In this document: one piece after another, positions 9,952 to 21,900 of the stretch
Position numbering within the stretch: position 1 is the stretch's first letter
Layout of the letters: every line of letters starts with the position of its first letter
Assembly (NCBI RefSeq): GCF_000687475.1
Contig: NC_057318.1
Location: forward strand, 1,860,001-1,924,000
DNA from: Ustilaginoidea virens
Lineage: Eukaryota > Ascomycota > Sordariomycetes > Hypocreales > Clavicipitaceae
Direction of reading: 5' to 3'
Length of the DNA: 64,000 nt
Notes under the pieces: generated by a model
What the model was told of the DNA's origin: nothing
The model's input: the letters and a program-made list of their open reading frames with translations, nothing else
Database searches by the model: none
Program-made: the position numbers and the translations under genes

Positions 9952-12900
9952 CACTCTACTACTAAAGCAAACCTAATATTATAGCGATCTAAGAACCCGC
10001 CGCGCCTAGCCGCGCCCCGCTAAGCCTAAGCCTTAGCAAATACATATTAGCAGCCTATAGCAGACGAGTAGTAATATATATCTATAAGCGGTATAGTCTC
10101 GGTATATAGACTACTGAGAAAGGACCTAATTAATATAAAGTCTGCCTCCTTAAAACTAATATTTACTCTATCTACTCTCCAGGCTATAAATATAATTAGA
10201 CTACCCCCCTTATAGACCTTATAAGGCTTTTGCCCTAACCCTAAAGCGCATTCATCGGGGACTTTAATATGCATTATCCCTTATAGGATAGCCTAGATAG
10301 AACCTTACCTAGTATTAATACCCTCTTCAACCTTATAATATAATAGAGATTCGGCCTAGCGACCCCCTATAGCGAAATCATATAGCAAGCGCTAAGTAAA
10401 AGAAATAGCACTATAGACTATACCTAGGTTATATAAAACCTTACTATTAAGTACCTCAGCAATATAGACCTCGCTGGGTCCGACTATATCCTATAGCTTA
10501 TCTATATCGATACCGGCAACCTATAAGCCGCTAAAGCCTACCCGAAAAACAGCTAGAAATCCCTTAATTAATACCTCGCTTAGGCAAAAGCTAAAAACCG
10601 CCTTATACCTATTACTACTGTAGCCCTACTTAGCTCTCCTAAAGAAATAGATATATATACTAAATAGCTCACTTACTAACTCTAAGAAATTATAGATATT
10701 ACGGCCCCGAAGAAAACCCCTAAAGCCCCTACCACAGAACTATAGTAAAATAACCGCATAAAAATAGCTGCTATCGCCGCAAAGAAAGTATACTAAAAGT
10801 AGGTAGTATACTATACCCTTAAAAACTATAGGGCCGCCTAAGATATAGGAGCTACCTAAACCTAGGTCGTATAAGAAAAGCGATAACGCTCTTAGAAAGA
10901 GGCATTAAGGAAAGCCATAATATAAAATGCAGACCTTTAGTCCTTAGAACGATAGGCTAGACTATATAGCGGCCTCCCCCCCGAGTTTAGGGAGATCCTA
11001 CTACTTAAATACGCTAGCCCCGGCCACCCCTTAGCAACTATATATAGCAAAAAAGCATAGGTCCTCGCTTAATATTTCTTCCCTTAGTCCTATATAATAT
11101 TTAAGGATATACCAGACCCGACCTTCCCCTAATTCGCTAATATAGAGTTCCCACTATATAAGAGATTTATATATAAAAAGGTCTATACCGCTTTTTACTA
11201 TATAGCCAGCTAGAAGGCCCTTAGACCGGATAGGCTACTTATAGGATTCTTTAAGGCATATAGCCCCCCCTTAATTATAGCTCTCACCCACCTTCTCAAT
11301 AAGTCCTGCTATACTAGGCACTACCCGGCTTAATTCTAAGAGGCCTATATAGTCGTATTAAGAAAGCCGGGAAAGAAACTAAAAGAATACTCTAAAGCGG
11401 GAGGCTAAAGACTAATATTTTTATTTAATCTAACCGGTAAAGTCCTAAAAGCCGTAATAGCATACTAGCTTACTACTACCTTTAAGGAGGGCAATTTACT
11501 CTTAGACCTTTAGATAAGAAATAGAGCTAATCGTTCTATAAATATAGCCTTTAGTACTCTCGTAAAAATAGTTCGTATAGTATAGCACTATAGTAAGATC
11601 GCCTCGCTCCTCTAGCTTAATATATCTATAGCCTTTAATATAGTAAATTATATTCGATTTACCTACCTACTCTTAGAAAAGGGATTATTACTATAGATTA
11701 TAGTATAGGTCTGCAATTTTACCAACTCTCGTATAATATAAATTTACTTTAAGGGCAAATTAACCAATAACCTACTTATTACCGCTAGGGTCTTATAAAG
11801 GTCTTTCTTCTCTTTTATCCTCTTCTTAGTTTATATCATACCGCTCTATAAGAGGCTTAAAAAAATAGCTTCTATTATTACCCTAAGGTTCGTAGATAAT
11901 ACTAATATTATAGCGTATAGGAAGAGTATAGGGGAGACCTAGACCCTACTCGAAAAGGTATAGATAATCTATAAAGAATAGTCTAAATAAGCCAGGCTTA
12001 ATTTTAACCTAGGGAAGAGTAAGCTTATCTATTTTATACGCGCTTATAAGGCAGACGAGACGCTAGTCCGATTTAGGATTATAATAATTCAACCAAAATA
12101 GTATGCCCATTTCCTAGGGGTTAAGATCTACTGAAAACTTTAGTAGTATAAATACTGCGTAAAAATAGCTAAAAAGCTTAAGCGGTAGCAATTCGCCCTT
12201 ACGGCAATAGCGGCCTCTATATAGGGATATTAATATAAGGAGGCCCGATTAGTCTATATATAGGTTATTCGCACTATTATCGCCTTTAGTGCGGGAGTTT
12301 AGTATACCCCTACCGCCTCTAGTGGGGTGGCGAAAGGTATCGCAAAATTACTAACTATAGAATAATTATTTTGCCTTTAAACTATTATTAAGGCCTTTAA
12401 GGCTATACTAATAGATATCCTTAAAATTAAGGCAATTACACTACCTATCGATTTATACCTAAATTATATCCGCTAGCGATTCTTAGAAAGGATAATAAAA
12501 ACTAGAATAGCTAAGCGAATTAACTATACCTCTACTGCGGTAGTAGGAATACTTTAATACTATTGGTAGAGCAACTATAAAGGACCCTAGATATATATCC
12601 TATTCCTAGAACTCAACCTATAGCAACTAATAGCCGAAGAATGCCTGGCAAAAAAGTGGCTTATTAAATAGTCTAAATACCGAGCTACTATAAGAGTAAG
12701 ACAGCGGCGGTATAGGCCTATTGCGGCATAAAGAGCCTTAGACTTTTAATCTATAGCTATAATAATTTAGCTCTATAATAGCCTCTTTAAATATAAATTA
12801 GCTATACTTACCTAACTTTATATAGAAAAGATCGGACTAAACTCCTTCCTCTATTAGCGCTAAATCCCTACTATACCCTCGCCTTTTTGCCGATATAGGG

Positions 12901-13178
12901 AGGCCCCTAAAGACTATTATTACCTAATCCTCTTTTGCCTAAAATATAGACGATAGCGCTAATAGCTATATAAAACCGGCCCAAGCCTCTTCTAAGACCG
13001 CTAAAGGATCTCTATTACCCTTAATAAATTAAGCCTCGCCTACCGACTTATATATTAGATCTTTAGCCTTAATTGCTTTAACTAGTTCTAGCTTGCTTAA
13101 TCGCTCTAGCGACCTGCCCCTATAGAGGCATTAGGCCGACCCTAACCGCCCGATACCGCCCCTAATACCTAATAATAA
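9885..13178 (+). pseudogene. L3 ORF2 (APE endonuclease-reverse transcriptase) remnant
   Basis: This is a frame of about 1,100 codons. In order it shows an N-terminal endonuclease with I-I-A-I-x-E-P near 9971-9996, a G-R-x-V-I-Y-I-Y-K-R-like strand near 10060-10090, and G-D-F-N-M-H-Y-P at 10257-10280. RT fingers (K-A-L-R-P-D...G-F-F-K) lie near 11210-11255, a degraded motif B follows, and the palm box F-V-D-N is at 11889-11900. The C-terminal L-T-x-L-Y-I-E-K-I-G-L-N-S-F-L segment with C-x-Y...Y-Y-Y-L-I-L-F-C zinc-finger remnant is near 12800-12930. It ends at three in-frame TAAs (13170-13178). I see no RNase H domain. The second catalytic Asp is lost; many stops. The start is estimated. Confidence 0.88.
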
Positions 13179-13179
13179 T

Positions 13180-14170
13180 ATCCTAATATAGGAGAGAGGA
13201 GATATAATAGGCGGATAAACGTAATTAATTTTTAGCTACTCTAAAGCTATAATATTAATATTAGAGCCCCCCTTTCCCCCCCCCTCCCCCTCCCCCGCTG
13301 GCCCCTATAGTGGCCCCCCCTCCCTCTCCCCCCTCTTTCCCTCCCCTTTTGCCGCCTTTTTCTGCCCCTAAGAGACGAGCAGCTCTAATGCGGCCTAAAT
13401 GCCCTTTAATACTTCTACCTTACACTCCTTAAGGTCTAATGCCTCCTAGGTTACCTTAGGAGCGATACTCCCCCCTATTACTATTGCTGCTACTACTACC
13501 TTCCCCCTACCGTAGGCAGTTAATACCTACCGCGCCTTTAACTAGAGGGCGTGGTAGTTATCGACCTATCTATATTAGCACTTATCCTATATAGTCCCCG
13601 CACTTTATATATACCTCCCCCTCTACGGCTAGTACCTCCTAAGCACCTAAGAGGGTATAAATAAACTCCTGGTTCTTAAGAGTCTATTTAAAGGGTCGGC
13701 AGGTCTTCCCTACTATAGTATATGCAAAATACGCCGCCTTAGGCCCTATATAGCATTATACTATATTACTATCGTTCGAATGCTAGTTAGATTAGGGTTC
13801 GGTCGGTTAAGTCCTACCTTATTAAGAGTAGTAATAATATTTAGGGTCTTCAGCTTGCGTTAGATAGGGGTCGTAGGGCCAGCCTTATAGCTTGCCAGGC
13901 TAGTAATAATGGGTTAGTAATGCTAGTATAGCGGGAGCGGGTAGCACCTACCCCTTTATCTAAAGATACCGACTTTTTCGGTATATTGCTACTATTATTA
14001 TTATTGCTATTACTATAGCTGTTACTATTGCTGCTATTGCTGCTGCTAATGCTATTGCTACTGCTATTGCTAATGCTAATACTGCTGCTATTATTACCGC
14101 CCTACCGTATGGGTTAGTATTATCCCCGCAGCACTAGAGAACGGGGCTTAAGGGGATTATATATAGAAAT
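13180..14170 (-). pseudogene. L3 antisense 3' ORF
   Basis: This is the counterpart of the antisense frame in L2, here on the minus strand and convergent with ORF2. Blocks seen: D-x-G-G-V-F...E-P-G (about 13640-13740), V-D-N-Y-H-A-L (13565 downwards), and L-D-L-K-E-C-K-V (13439-13416). V-D-N-Y and L-D-L-K-E are in the same frame; the E-P-G block is one base off, so a frameshift or misalignment lies between them. Compared with L2, codons in the LDLKE block differ mostly at third positions (CTT AAA GAA ... GTC versus CTT AAG GAG ... GTA). An Ala/Ile- or Ser/Asn-coding microsatellite (13984-14100) is at its start. Function unknown. Confidence 0.48.
13262..13363. repeat. Pyrimidine-rich tract after ORF2 (L3)
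   Basis: This is a C/T-rich block on the LINE sense strand, just downstream of ORF2. Equivalents lie at about 44122-44215 (L7) and 27990-28083 (L5), with G/A-rich equivalents in the minus copies (for example 3760-3860 in L2). On the opposite strand it encodes the Gly/Lys/Glu-rich tail of the antisense frame. Confidence 0.8.
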
Positions 14171-14396
14171 ATAACGGCTATATAGAAAGGAAGAAAAAGG
14201 GATTAAGAAGTTAGGGGGCACCTGTATCTTTATATCTTCGCCCGATTAAAGGCCCCTATACCCTCTCTTTATATTTGGCTTACTCTAACCCCTGACTTGA
14301 TACCGCTTGCCTTCTATTAAGCACCCCTTTTGCAGCTAATTTGCCGCCGATATAGCCCCGATAATAGAAAGTTCCTTTACTCTTGCTCTAATGCCC

Positions 14397-14440
14397 CTGC
14401 GTAATACATACGCCGCATAGCCGGCGCGCGTATTACGCAG
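14397..14440 (+). other. Perfect 11 bp inverted repeat in the L3 3' region
   Basis: CTGCGTAATAC (14397-14407) pairs perfectly with GTATTACGCAG (14430-14440) around a 22-base GC-rich loop that contains GCCGGC. The equivalent place in L7 (about 45252-45295) has decayed. A stem-loop in the LINE RNA is possible; function is unknown. Confidence 0.55.
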
Positions 14441-14645
14441 CCGGCGCTGCCCCGCTTATATAACCTCTACTTTACTTTCGATTTATAGTGTACCGATTTA
14501 GGATTACCTTTCCCCTATAGATACTAGACCTACCTTTTTCTGGACCTACTTTCTCTGGATCGCTCTCGCACTCTTCCTAGTACTACCGCTAGGTATAATC
14601 CTAAGCGATAGCGTACTTACCTTCCTTATATGCTGGAAACCTATT

Positions 14646-14731
14646 GGCCCCCCCGGGGGCCCGACTCCCCAGTCGTTATAAGTGTATTAGTAGGAAGGGT
14701 TTTCCCCCCGGACCTCGGGTTTTTCCCTTCC
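14646..14731 (+). other. LINE 3'-terminal stem-loop region
   Basis: GGCCCCC/GGGGGCC (14646-14661) is followed by GGAAGGG (14693-14699), which pairs with CCCTTCC (14725-14731). Inside lies CCCG-GACCT-CGGG. The GGAAGGG...CCTTTCC or CCCG-N5-CGGG core recurs about 70-110 bases before the tail in L7, L8, L5, L2 (minus) and, partly, L6 (34845-34875). LINE RTs often recognise a 3' RNA stem-loop; applying that here is inference. Confidence 0.5.
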
Positions 14732-14804
14732 GGATTATTTGCCGGAGTACTAGATAGGCAATTCTAGCTTAGAATAGCCCCCTAGAGTAATTTAATAATA
14801 ATAA

Positions 14805-14818
14805 TAGCAATAGCCCTA
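14805..14818. repeat. L3 target-site duplication, right copy
   Basis: TAGCAATAGCCCTA, identical to 8196-8209. L2 resumes immediately after it. Confidence 0.92.
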
Positions 14819-16090
14819 GTCTATAATTAGGATAGCATTAGCATCTAATGCTATATATAAGGCGAAGAGCCTCAGTTTATCGCTATAGGAATTTCTAGCT
14901 TTTTCCTATTATTTATTCGCTACTTTATAGAGGCAGGACTATACTAGGTGTAATCCGTAATAGTTAAAGTAGGATTCGTATTAGTTCTATATAGTAGTTA
15001 GGCAGTTTTAATTGCTATTTAAGTAGCATTTAAAGCCGTACCAGCTATAGTAAGCTACTACTATATAATATACAGTAATATAGCCGAATTTAAAATAATT
15101 ATAGTATTAGCAAGGGTATATAGCATTATTATAAGGTTCGGCTTCGAATATCTCTATTTAATATATAATGCCAGCTTTTTAAAGCTTATTTATAAGGTCA
15201 ATAGAGTCTACCCTTATAATTAGAGGCGCCTATATTATAGTCCCCTTAGGGCGGTAAAGGGAGACCTTAGTAAAGCCCTTTCTATTAGCTTTAATAAGAT
15301 TTAACTGGATATCTTCTATTATAGTATTTGCGATATAATAAATTGGAAAGCTTTTAATAATAATACTAAATAAGCATTAGTTAGGTTCTGCCTTTTAGCT
15401 AAAGGTAGGGTATATTTAGGTTATATCTATAGTATACTTTACTTTTTCTTCTTTAAAGGTAATAATTGTATTACTACTATAGAGCCTATAGGCTATAACT
15501 ACTATTCCTTCGGTAGTAGCCTTATTAACTATATTAACGATTTTGATTAGGGTGCGGTTTTAGAGGATTTCGCTAATAGTATTTCCTTTAATAAGGACTT
15601 TACGGTAGATATAAGGGGGTACCGTAAGAGGGGCTGGGCTGCATTAGGGTAGTATAGCGGCTATAAGTCCTTATATAGCAATAGATGCCTATATAGTAGG
15701 GGCTACAGTAGGTTTTAAAAGATTCTATATAGCCTTATTAACTATGGTTTTAATTATTTATATAAGGGTTCCAATAGGGGTATAAATATTACCTAGGTCG
15801 GCCTCTTACTAGGCAGTCTCTACTATAAAGTTTATAGCCTTTCGCACTCTTCCTAGTACCGCTAGGGGAATATAGTCCTAAAGCTCTTTTATAAAGTCTA
15901 TAATAATATCGGCTATTAGTTACTTCCGCCCTTAGGCAGGTTTGGTCTCGGTCTAATTGCACTATATACTATTTGCGATTATAGTATTAGGGTTATAGCG
16001 GCTGTATGCTATACCGCCTTTATTCCCTCTATCGATATTTATTACTTTATTCGCGCCTACCGCGCCTACTCCCTAGATGCGATACGCTAT
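14819..16090 (-). pseudogene. L2 ORF1 (Gag-like) remnant
   Basis: The minus-strand start is the ATA at 16090, equivalent to the ORF1 start of all other copies. The N-terminal half is readable through stops. A zinc-knuckle remnant, Y-N-Y-F-K-F-G-Y-I-T-V-Y-Y, reads from the reverse complement near 15075-15115; metal-binding Cys and His have become Tyr. The final segment of the gene is on the other side of L3 (about 7930-8195). It was presumably an RNA-binding nucleocapsid-like protein in life. Confidence 0.82.
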
Positions 16091-16200
16091 AGGTGAGGGG
16101 GGTAAACAGACGAGAGAAAGCGATTAGAAATATTAGATTTAATTTTAGAGGCGGTTTTATGCCGCTACCTAGGTGCGGGCGAAATCGCGAAAGTCTCTTT
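14819..16200 (-). mobile_element. LINE L2, fragment c (ORF1 and 5' leader)
   Basis: This is the 5' part of L2 on the minus strand: ORF1 from 16090 down to the L3 break, then the leader, whose reverse complement GGTGCGGGCGAAATCGCG ends near 16190. The element is intact to its 5' end; the target duplication follows at 16201. Confidence 0.9.
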
Positions 16201-16214
16201 TATGCCAGGCCTAT
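16201..16214. repeat. L2 target-site duplication, right copy
   Basis: TATGCCAGGCCTAT; partner of 2459-2472. L1 resumes after it. Confidence 0.88.
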
Positions 16215-17101
16215 ACTACTTATAGATATATATTGCTATTCTCCTACTATATACTGCTAATATATATCTTCTAAGGCTAGGGCTTAATAGGGCCTATTTA
16301 GGCGTAATAGGTTCTTAAATCGCTATAATATTAGGCTTACGCTAGTAATAGAGTATTAGTCTTATAAGGGTAGTTTTTTTCTATATATTTTAATAAAGGA
16401 CTATTATTATATAGATAATCGTAAAGGGGTTAGTAGTAGTAGTATATTAAAGGTGGCTATAGGTTAAGCATTTAAGGCAGGTGCGGTTGCATTATAGTCT
16501 TATATAGGGGCGGCTCGGAGGAAAGTAGTAATACTACTATTAGCCTTAATATAAAAGGTCTTATTAATACTTCCGATTGATCGGCTTTATTTTTAAGGGG
16601 AGGGCTTATATAGGGGAGATCTATTAGCTATACGGCAGCGGCCTTAGTCTATAATTAAGATAGTATTAGTATCTAATATTATATATAAGGCGAAGAGCCT
16701 TAGTCTATCGCTATAAGAATTTCTAGCTTTTTTTTATTATTCGTTCGCTACTTTATAGAGGTAGGACCATACTAGGTATAATCCGTAATAGTTAAAGCAG
16801 GATTCGTATTAGTTTTATATAGTAATTAGGCAGCTTTAATCACTATTTAGGTAGTATTTAAAGCTATACCAGCTGTAGTGAGCTACCGCTATATAATATA
16901 TAGCGATATAGCCGAATTTAAAGCAATTATAGTATTAGCGAGGGTATATAGTATTGTTATAAGGTTTAGCTTTAAATATCTCTACTTAGTATATAATGCC
17001 GGCTTTATAAAGCTTATTTATAAGGTCGATAGAGTCTACCCCCATAATTAAGGGCGCTTATATTATAGTCCCCCTAAGGCGGTAAAGGGAGATCTTAGTA
17101 A
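16215..17101 (-). mobile_element. LINE L1, fragment b (EN start, ORF1 3' part)
   Basis: This continues L1 after L2. The endonuclease N-terminus of ORF2 lies at about 16215-16400 (the E-P motif near 16311) and the C-terminal part of ORF1 up to 17101, including the zinc-knuckle zone near 16860-16930 (reverse complement). The L4 insertion interrupts ORF1 at 17102; the rest is at 36830. Confidence 0.88.
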
Positions 17102-17115
17102 AGCCCTCTCTATTA
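17102..17115. repeat. L4 target-site duplication, left copy
   Basis: AGCCCTCTCTATTA; the partner AGCCTTCTCTATTA at 36816-36829 differs by one C/T change. Confidence 0.88.
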
Positions 17116-17689
17116 TTATTATTATTAAATTACGCTAGAGGCTATTTAGAGCTAAATAACCTATCTAGTACTTCTATAGAGATAATTCGGAAAGGAAAAA
17201 CCCGGCAGCCGGGGGGAAAACCCTTCCTATAATCTTAATTTCTATTTTATATCGCCCCGCAGCAGGGGCGGCGGATATCTAATACGTAAAAAAGTAAGGT
17301 GTGCAACCGCTTAAGACTATATCTAGCGGTATTACTTAGGAAGAGTACGAGTATAGGTTCTAGGAGTATTAGGCCTAGGTCGGAGTACTATCGGGTGCGA
17401 AGTAAGGGGAAGGTAAGGCTAAGGGGGTAGGATTAGCAGTATTTTCGCTAGGCACGCGCCTTTAGGGGCCTAGGCATATCTTAAGCGCATTAGTTTATAG
17501 TGTGTAGGCAAAAGTAAGCTGAATTTAAAGATAGGAGCGATTAGCCTTAGGCACTATATTAGTATATAGGTTAGTAATACCCTTTAGTTGTATACCTTTT
17601 CTTCTTTTTCTTCTTTTCCTTTATAGCACTAATTCTAAAGTATATAATAACCCCTCTATCGCAGTATAGAGCTAATACTAACCCTATTA

Positions 17690-18540
17690 GTAGATCGGCA
17701 GTAGTAGCAATAATAGCAACAGCAATAGCTATAATAATAATAATAAGAATAAGAATAGCAATAGCAGAAGCAAAAATGCCTAAACGGTCGGCAATACTAG
17801 ATAAGGGGGTAAGTATAGGTCTAGCATGCTATAGAACCGCTTCTAACCCTTATATAGTAGCCTAGAGAACTATATATATAGCTATACAGGCTATATCTAA
17901 TATATTTAGAGGACCTTAAATATTAATACTGCAATTAATAAGGTATAAGCCGGATTATACCCACTCTCTAGTAAGGCTAATATAGGTAAAGACTAAGGCG
18001 GCCTATTATTTTTACGCCTTAGCGGGCAAAATATATATACCTTTAGAGAAGACCCCTAGGAACCAGGTCCTAATATAAAAACTCCTAGATATATAGGAGA
18101 CTATTACTAAAGGGGTAGAGGTATATTTTCGATTTATATATAGTATAAATCACTAGCTAACTATCTTTGCCTTTAGGTAGATAACTATAAGGCCCTTTAG
18201 TAGAGGGCTAAATAAGCATTTACCTCTTAGGGGTATAAACGGGCGGCAGTAGTAGCAGTAGTAGCAATAGGGGGCCTTAGCGCTCTTAAAGTAATCTAAG
18301 AGATATTAGACTTTAAGGAAAAGAAGGTCTTCGCCTTAAAATAATAGGCTTATATCTAAAAGGATATTATTATATTATTATAAGTTTTTTTAGCATAAGA
18401 GGGGGGAAAAGGGGCTTTAGAAAGGGAGTAGACTAAAAATAATAGGGATAAAAGGGGGGAAAATAGTAAAGAGAGTAAAAAGAGGAAAGGGAAAAAGGAT
18501 ACCTTTAATACTAAAATAATAACTATTGACTAATTTTAGC
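17690..18540 (+). pseudogene. L4 antisense 3' ORF
   Basis: This is the plus-strand counterpart of the L2 antisense frame. A Ser/Asn-type AGC/AAT microsatellite (about 17697-17765) is followed by the conserved blocks, including L-D-F-K-E-K-K-V-F near 18305-18335 and a Lys/Glu/Gly-rich tail. All stops are RIP-compatible. Same unknown product as in L2. Confidence 0.48.
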
Positions 18541-21500
18541 TTATAAAGCCTAAAAGATTTACTTATTCTTAGGGCTCCTTATTCTTACTATAGGATTACT
18601 GTAAATATTATATAGGGGCTATATAAGGGAGTTTAATAGCTCCTCTAGCTATACTATATTAGAGGGATTAAGCGAATTAAAATTAATTAAGTTAGTTAAT
18701 ACTAAATATCTAATAGGCAATCGTCTATATAAGGTATAGTTTATTAAGTATAATAGATATACTATATCGATCGTAAAGTAAGTTAAAGCTAAAATTAGGT
18801 CTAAAGAGTATATACCTTTATCTATAATACTTTAGGCAGGAGAAGATAATATAATAAAGGTCTTCTAGGCTTTCCCTATAGCAGTAGAGAGGTAATAGCA
18901 CTAAAGGTACTTATTAGAGGTAGAAAAAGGAGTTAAAACTAATTTTTTCTATATAGAGTTAGGTAAATATTACCGACTTATGCTTTTATAGGCCTTTATA
19001 TAATTAGGTTATTTTCGCTATAGATTAGAAGTCTAATGCCCTTTTAGCTACTAGGGTTTTATACCGGGGGCATTTTGCTTTTACTATTACCTAATTATTC
19101 TACTATTAGTTATATTAGTCTTTTACTAATTATTTTTCGGCTAAAGGCTAGCTAGGGTTAAAATTAGGGAATAGTATATAGGCTAGGGGTTTTTAATAGC
19201 CTTTCTTTTATCGGCATTAGAATATCACTACTACTACTATTAATACATAGTTAATCCTATTAGTTATATCTATTTTAGCTATTCTTTCGAAGAACTATTA
19301 GTAGATATAGTTAAAATAGAAGTCGATTAAGGGTATAGCTGCCTTAGTCTTAAGGGTATTTAGCAGTATAGCCTTAAAGGCCCTAGTAATTATATAGAGA
19401 TAGGCTAATTATTCTATAGCTAAGGATTTTATAATGCCTTTTACTACCCCTCTAAGGGCAGTAGGGGTATACTATACCCCTATATTAAAGGCAATAAAGG
19501 TTTGGATAATTTACATATAAATAAGGCATACTTCCCGATATTAATAGCCTTAGGTAGAGGCCGCTATCGCTATAAGCGCAAATTGCTACTACTTAAGTTT
19601 TTTTGCGATTTTAATATAGTATTCCCTCTATTTTAGTTTATAATAGATTTCGACCCCTAAGAATTTAGTATATTATTTCAGCTATATTATAGCGGTCCTA
19701 AGCTATATTAAGGTCTTATCTGCTTTATATATATAGGTAAAATAGATAAGCTCGCTCTTACTAGGGTTAAAATTTAATCCTATTTATTTAGACTAATCAT
19801 TATAAATAGCCTACGCTTTCTCGAGTAGTACCTTAATCTCCCCTATATCTCTCCTATAGGCTATAATATTAATATTATTAGTAAAGCCTAGTATAATAAT
19901 TAATATAACCTCCTATAGTCTTTTATAGAGTAGTATAATATAAATAAAAAAGAAGATAAAAGAGAAAAAGGACCCTTAAAAGACCTTAATAGTAATCAGC
20001 AGTTTATTTATAAATTGCCCCTTAAAGTAGATTTACGCTAAATGCAAATTAGTAAAGCCGTATACTTATACCGCTAGCTAAGGCAGGAGCTTTTTTTTTA
20101 GTAATAGGTAGATAAAGTAAATATAATTAATAGTATTAAATGCAGTTAAAATATCTAATTAAAATAGTAAGGCGATCCCGCTATAGTACTAGGTTATATA
20201 TATAATTTCGACTAATATACTTAAGGCTATATTAATTGACTGGTTTACCCTATTGCCTATTTAAAGGTCTAAAAAGAGATTACCCTCTTTAAGAATAATA
20301 GTAAGCCGCTATATAATTATAACTTCTAAGACTTTTCCTATTAAGTTAAAAAGCGATATTAGCCTTTAGCCTTTTACCTTAGAGTACTCCTCTAGCTTTT
20401 TCCCTAGTTTCTATAATACTACTACTCTAGCCTCCTAGTATAAAGCCAGGTAATACCTAATATAGTATATCTTATTTAAGAGGTATATAAAAGTAGTAAT
20501 AAATAGGGGGCTATATACTTTAAGGAATCCTATTAGGAGCCTATTAGGGCCTAATGCTTTCTAGCCTACTATATTACGTAATACAGTATATACCTCTTTA
20601 TAGGAAAAAGAATCAATAGGGGGGAATATAGTAGTAGTAAGCTAAAGGAATATTAAATTAAGGATATTATTGTAAATAGCTTAAAAGGTAGGAAAGAACT
20701 ACTTAATAAAGACCTATATTTTTTCTTTATATATTATAGCTTTCAGGCCTAAGCTATTTTATTTTAGTAGAGGGATCTCTTTTAATTTAGGCAGGAGGCC
20801 GCTATATAGATAGGCTTATTTCTCTAGGGACTATAGGTCGGCATTCTAGGCGGTAGCTTTATTAAAGGCTTCTCTTTATAATTAGCGCTATTCCTCTTAT
20901 ATTATATAAGACTAGATCGCCCCCGCCTTTTATATAGCACTAAGATTCTCTAAGGTGCGATATATTACCTATTTTCGGTAGGCCTTTTTTATAGTATTTT
21001 AAGCCATCTTAATATAAAAGTTCTACGAAGGCTCTATATTAAGAGCTTTAGATGCCTTCTTTAAGGCCATAATATTAGTAATACTCTAAAGTTAGCCGGT
21101 AAGCTATATAGTATATATATCTATTTCAGTAGGGGAGTAAAGCAGGGCTTTAGCATAAAAGGTAGTAAGTCGGTTTTTAATTTCGACCTAAGCGAGGTAT
21201 TAATTAAAGGACTTTTAATTATTCTTTATAGGGGGGCTTTTATATAATAGTTGCCGGTCTTAATGCGTATAAGCTAGGGGATATAATCGGATCTAATAAG
21301 ATCGGCATTTCTAAGATATTCTATTATAATATCCTATATAACCTATATATAGTCGATGGTACTATTTCTCTTCTTAGGTGCCTGCCTTATTATTTTACCG
21401 TAAGGGATGGCTAGTTTAAGCCGCTATTAGGTTATAAGCTTAAAGAAGGTATTAATCCTAAATAAAGTCTAGTCTAAACTATCCTAAAGAGGATAATATA

Positions 21501-21900
21501 TATTAAAATCCCTAATAAAGGTACTATAGGGGTAGGATAGAAGCTTAGTAAATATAATAAAAGGGGTTATTTAGTTTAGTTTATAGCCTAAAGAGTAAAT
21601 CGAGTAGATATTAGTATATAATAGGGAGATCCTATACTAATTGGGTCCTTTTTTACTAAACTATATACTAAGCCTATACCGCTTATAGATATATATTACT
21701 ACTCTCCTACTATATGCTATTAGTATATATCTTCTAAGGCTTAGGCTTAATAAGACCCGATTAGGCACGGCAGGTTCTTAGATCACTATAATATTAGGCT
21801 CGCGCTAGTAGTAAAATACTAATCTTATAAAAATAGTTTTCTTCTATATATTTTAATAAAAGACTATTATTATATAGATAGTCGTAAGGGGGATAATAGC
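18530..21900 (-). pseudogene. L4 ORF2 (EN-RT) remnant
   Basis: This is a minus-strand ORF2 uninterrupted by other elements. The palm box at 19874-19885 reads F-T-N-N, so both catalytic Asp are replaced. The fingers motif reads on the reverse strand near 20520-20580, and the endonuclease start near 21773-21885 (E-P motif around 21775). A short stop-free frame at 22314-22514 on the other strand belongs to the ORF1 zone and is a shadow. The boundaries are set by homology with L8. Confidence 0.85.

Larger units (their letters stand above)
8210..14804 (+). mobile_element. LINE L3, full length (subfamily II)
   Basis: This is a complete 6.6 kb LINE and the easiest copy to read. It begins with an A-run and the CpG-rich leader GCGATTTCGCCCGCACC. 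It then has ORF1 (8323 to about 9951), ORF2 (about 9885-13178), a pyrimidine-rich tract (13262-13363), a 3' region with a Gly/Ala-coding type microsatellite (13984-14100), and a tail of TTTAATAATAATAAT. It is flanked by a perfect 14 bp duplication. It is heavily RIP-mutated but has no obvious frameshift in ORF1 or ORF2. L7 is a second copy of the same subfamily at a constant offset of about 30,856 bases. Confidence 0.93.

Noticed and set aside
10047..10274. 75-codon frame on the minus strand
   Set aside because: Shadow of L3 ORF2, whose endonuclease motifs read clearly on the plus strand at the same place.
12240..12800. RNase H domain in LINE ORF2 between RT and C-terminal finger
   Set aside because: I looked for a D-E-D-D type RNase H pattern and could not see one; the segment reads as thumb and linker only.
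8210..14804. Plant- or bacteria-like coding region with many frameshifts
   Set aside because: Frames are continuous once TAA/TAG are read as former Gln/Trp codons; the damage is point mutation by RIP, not frameshifting.
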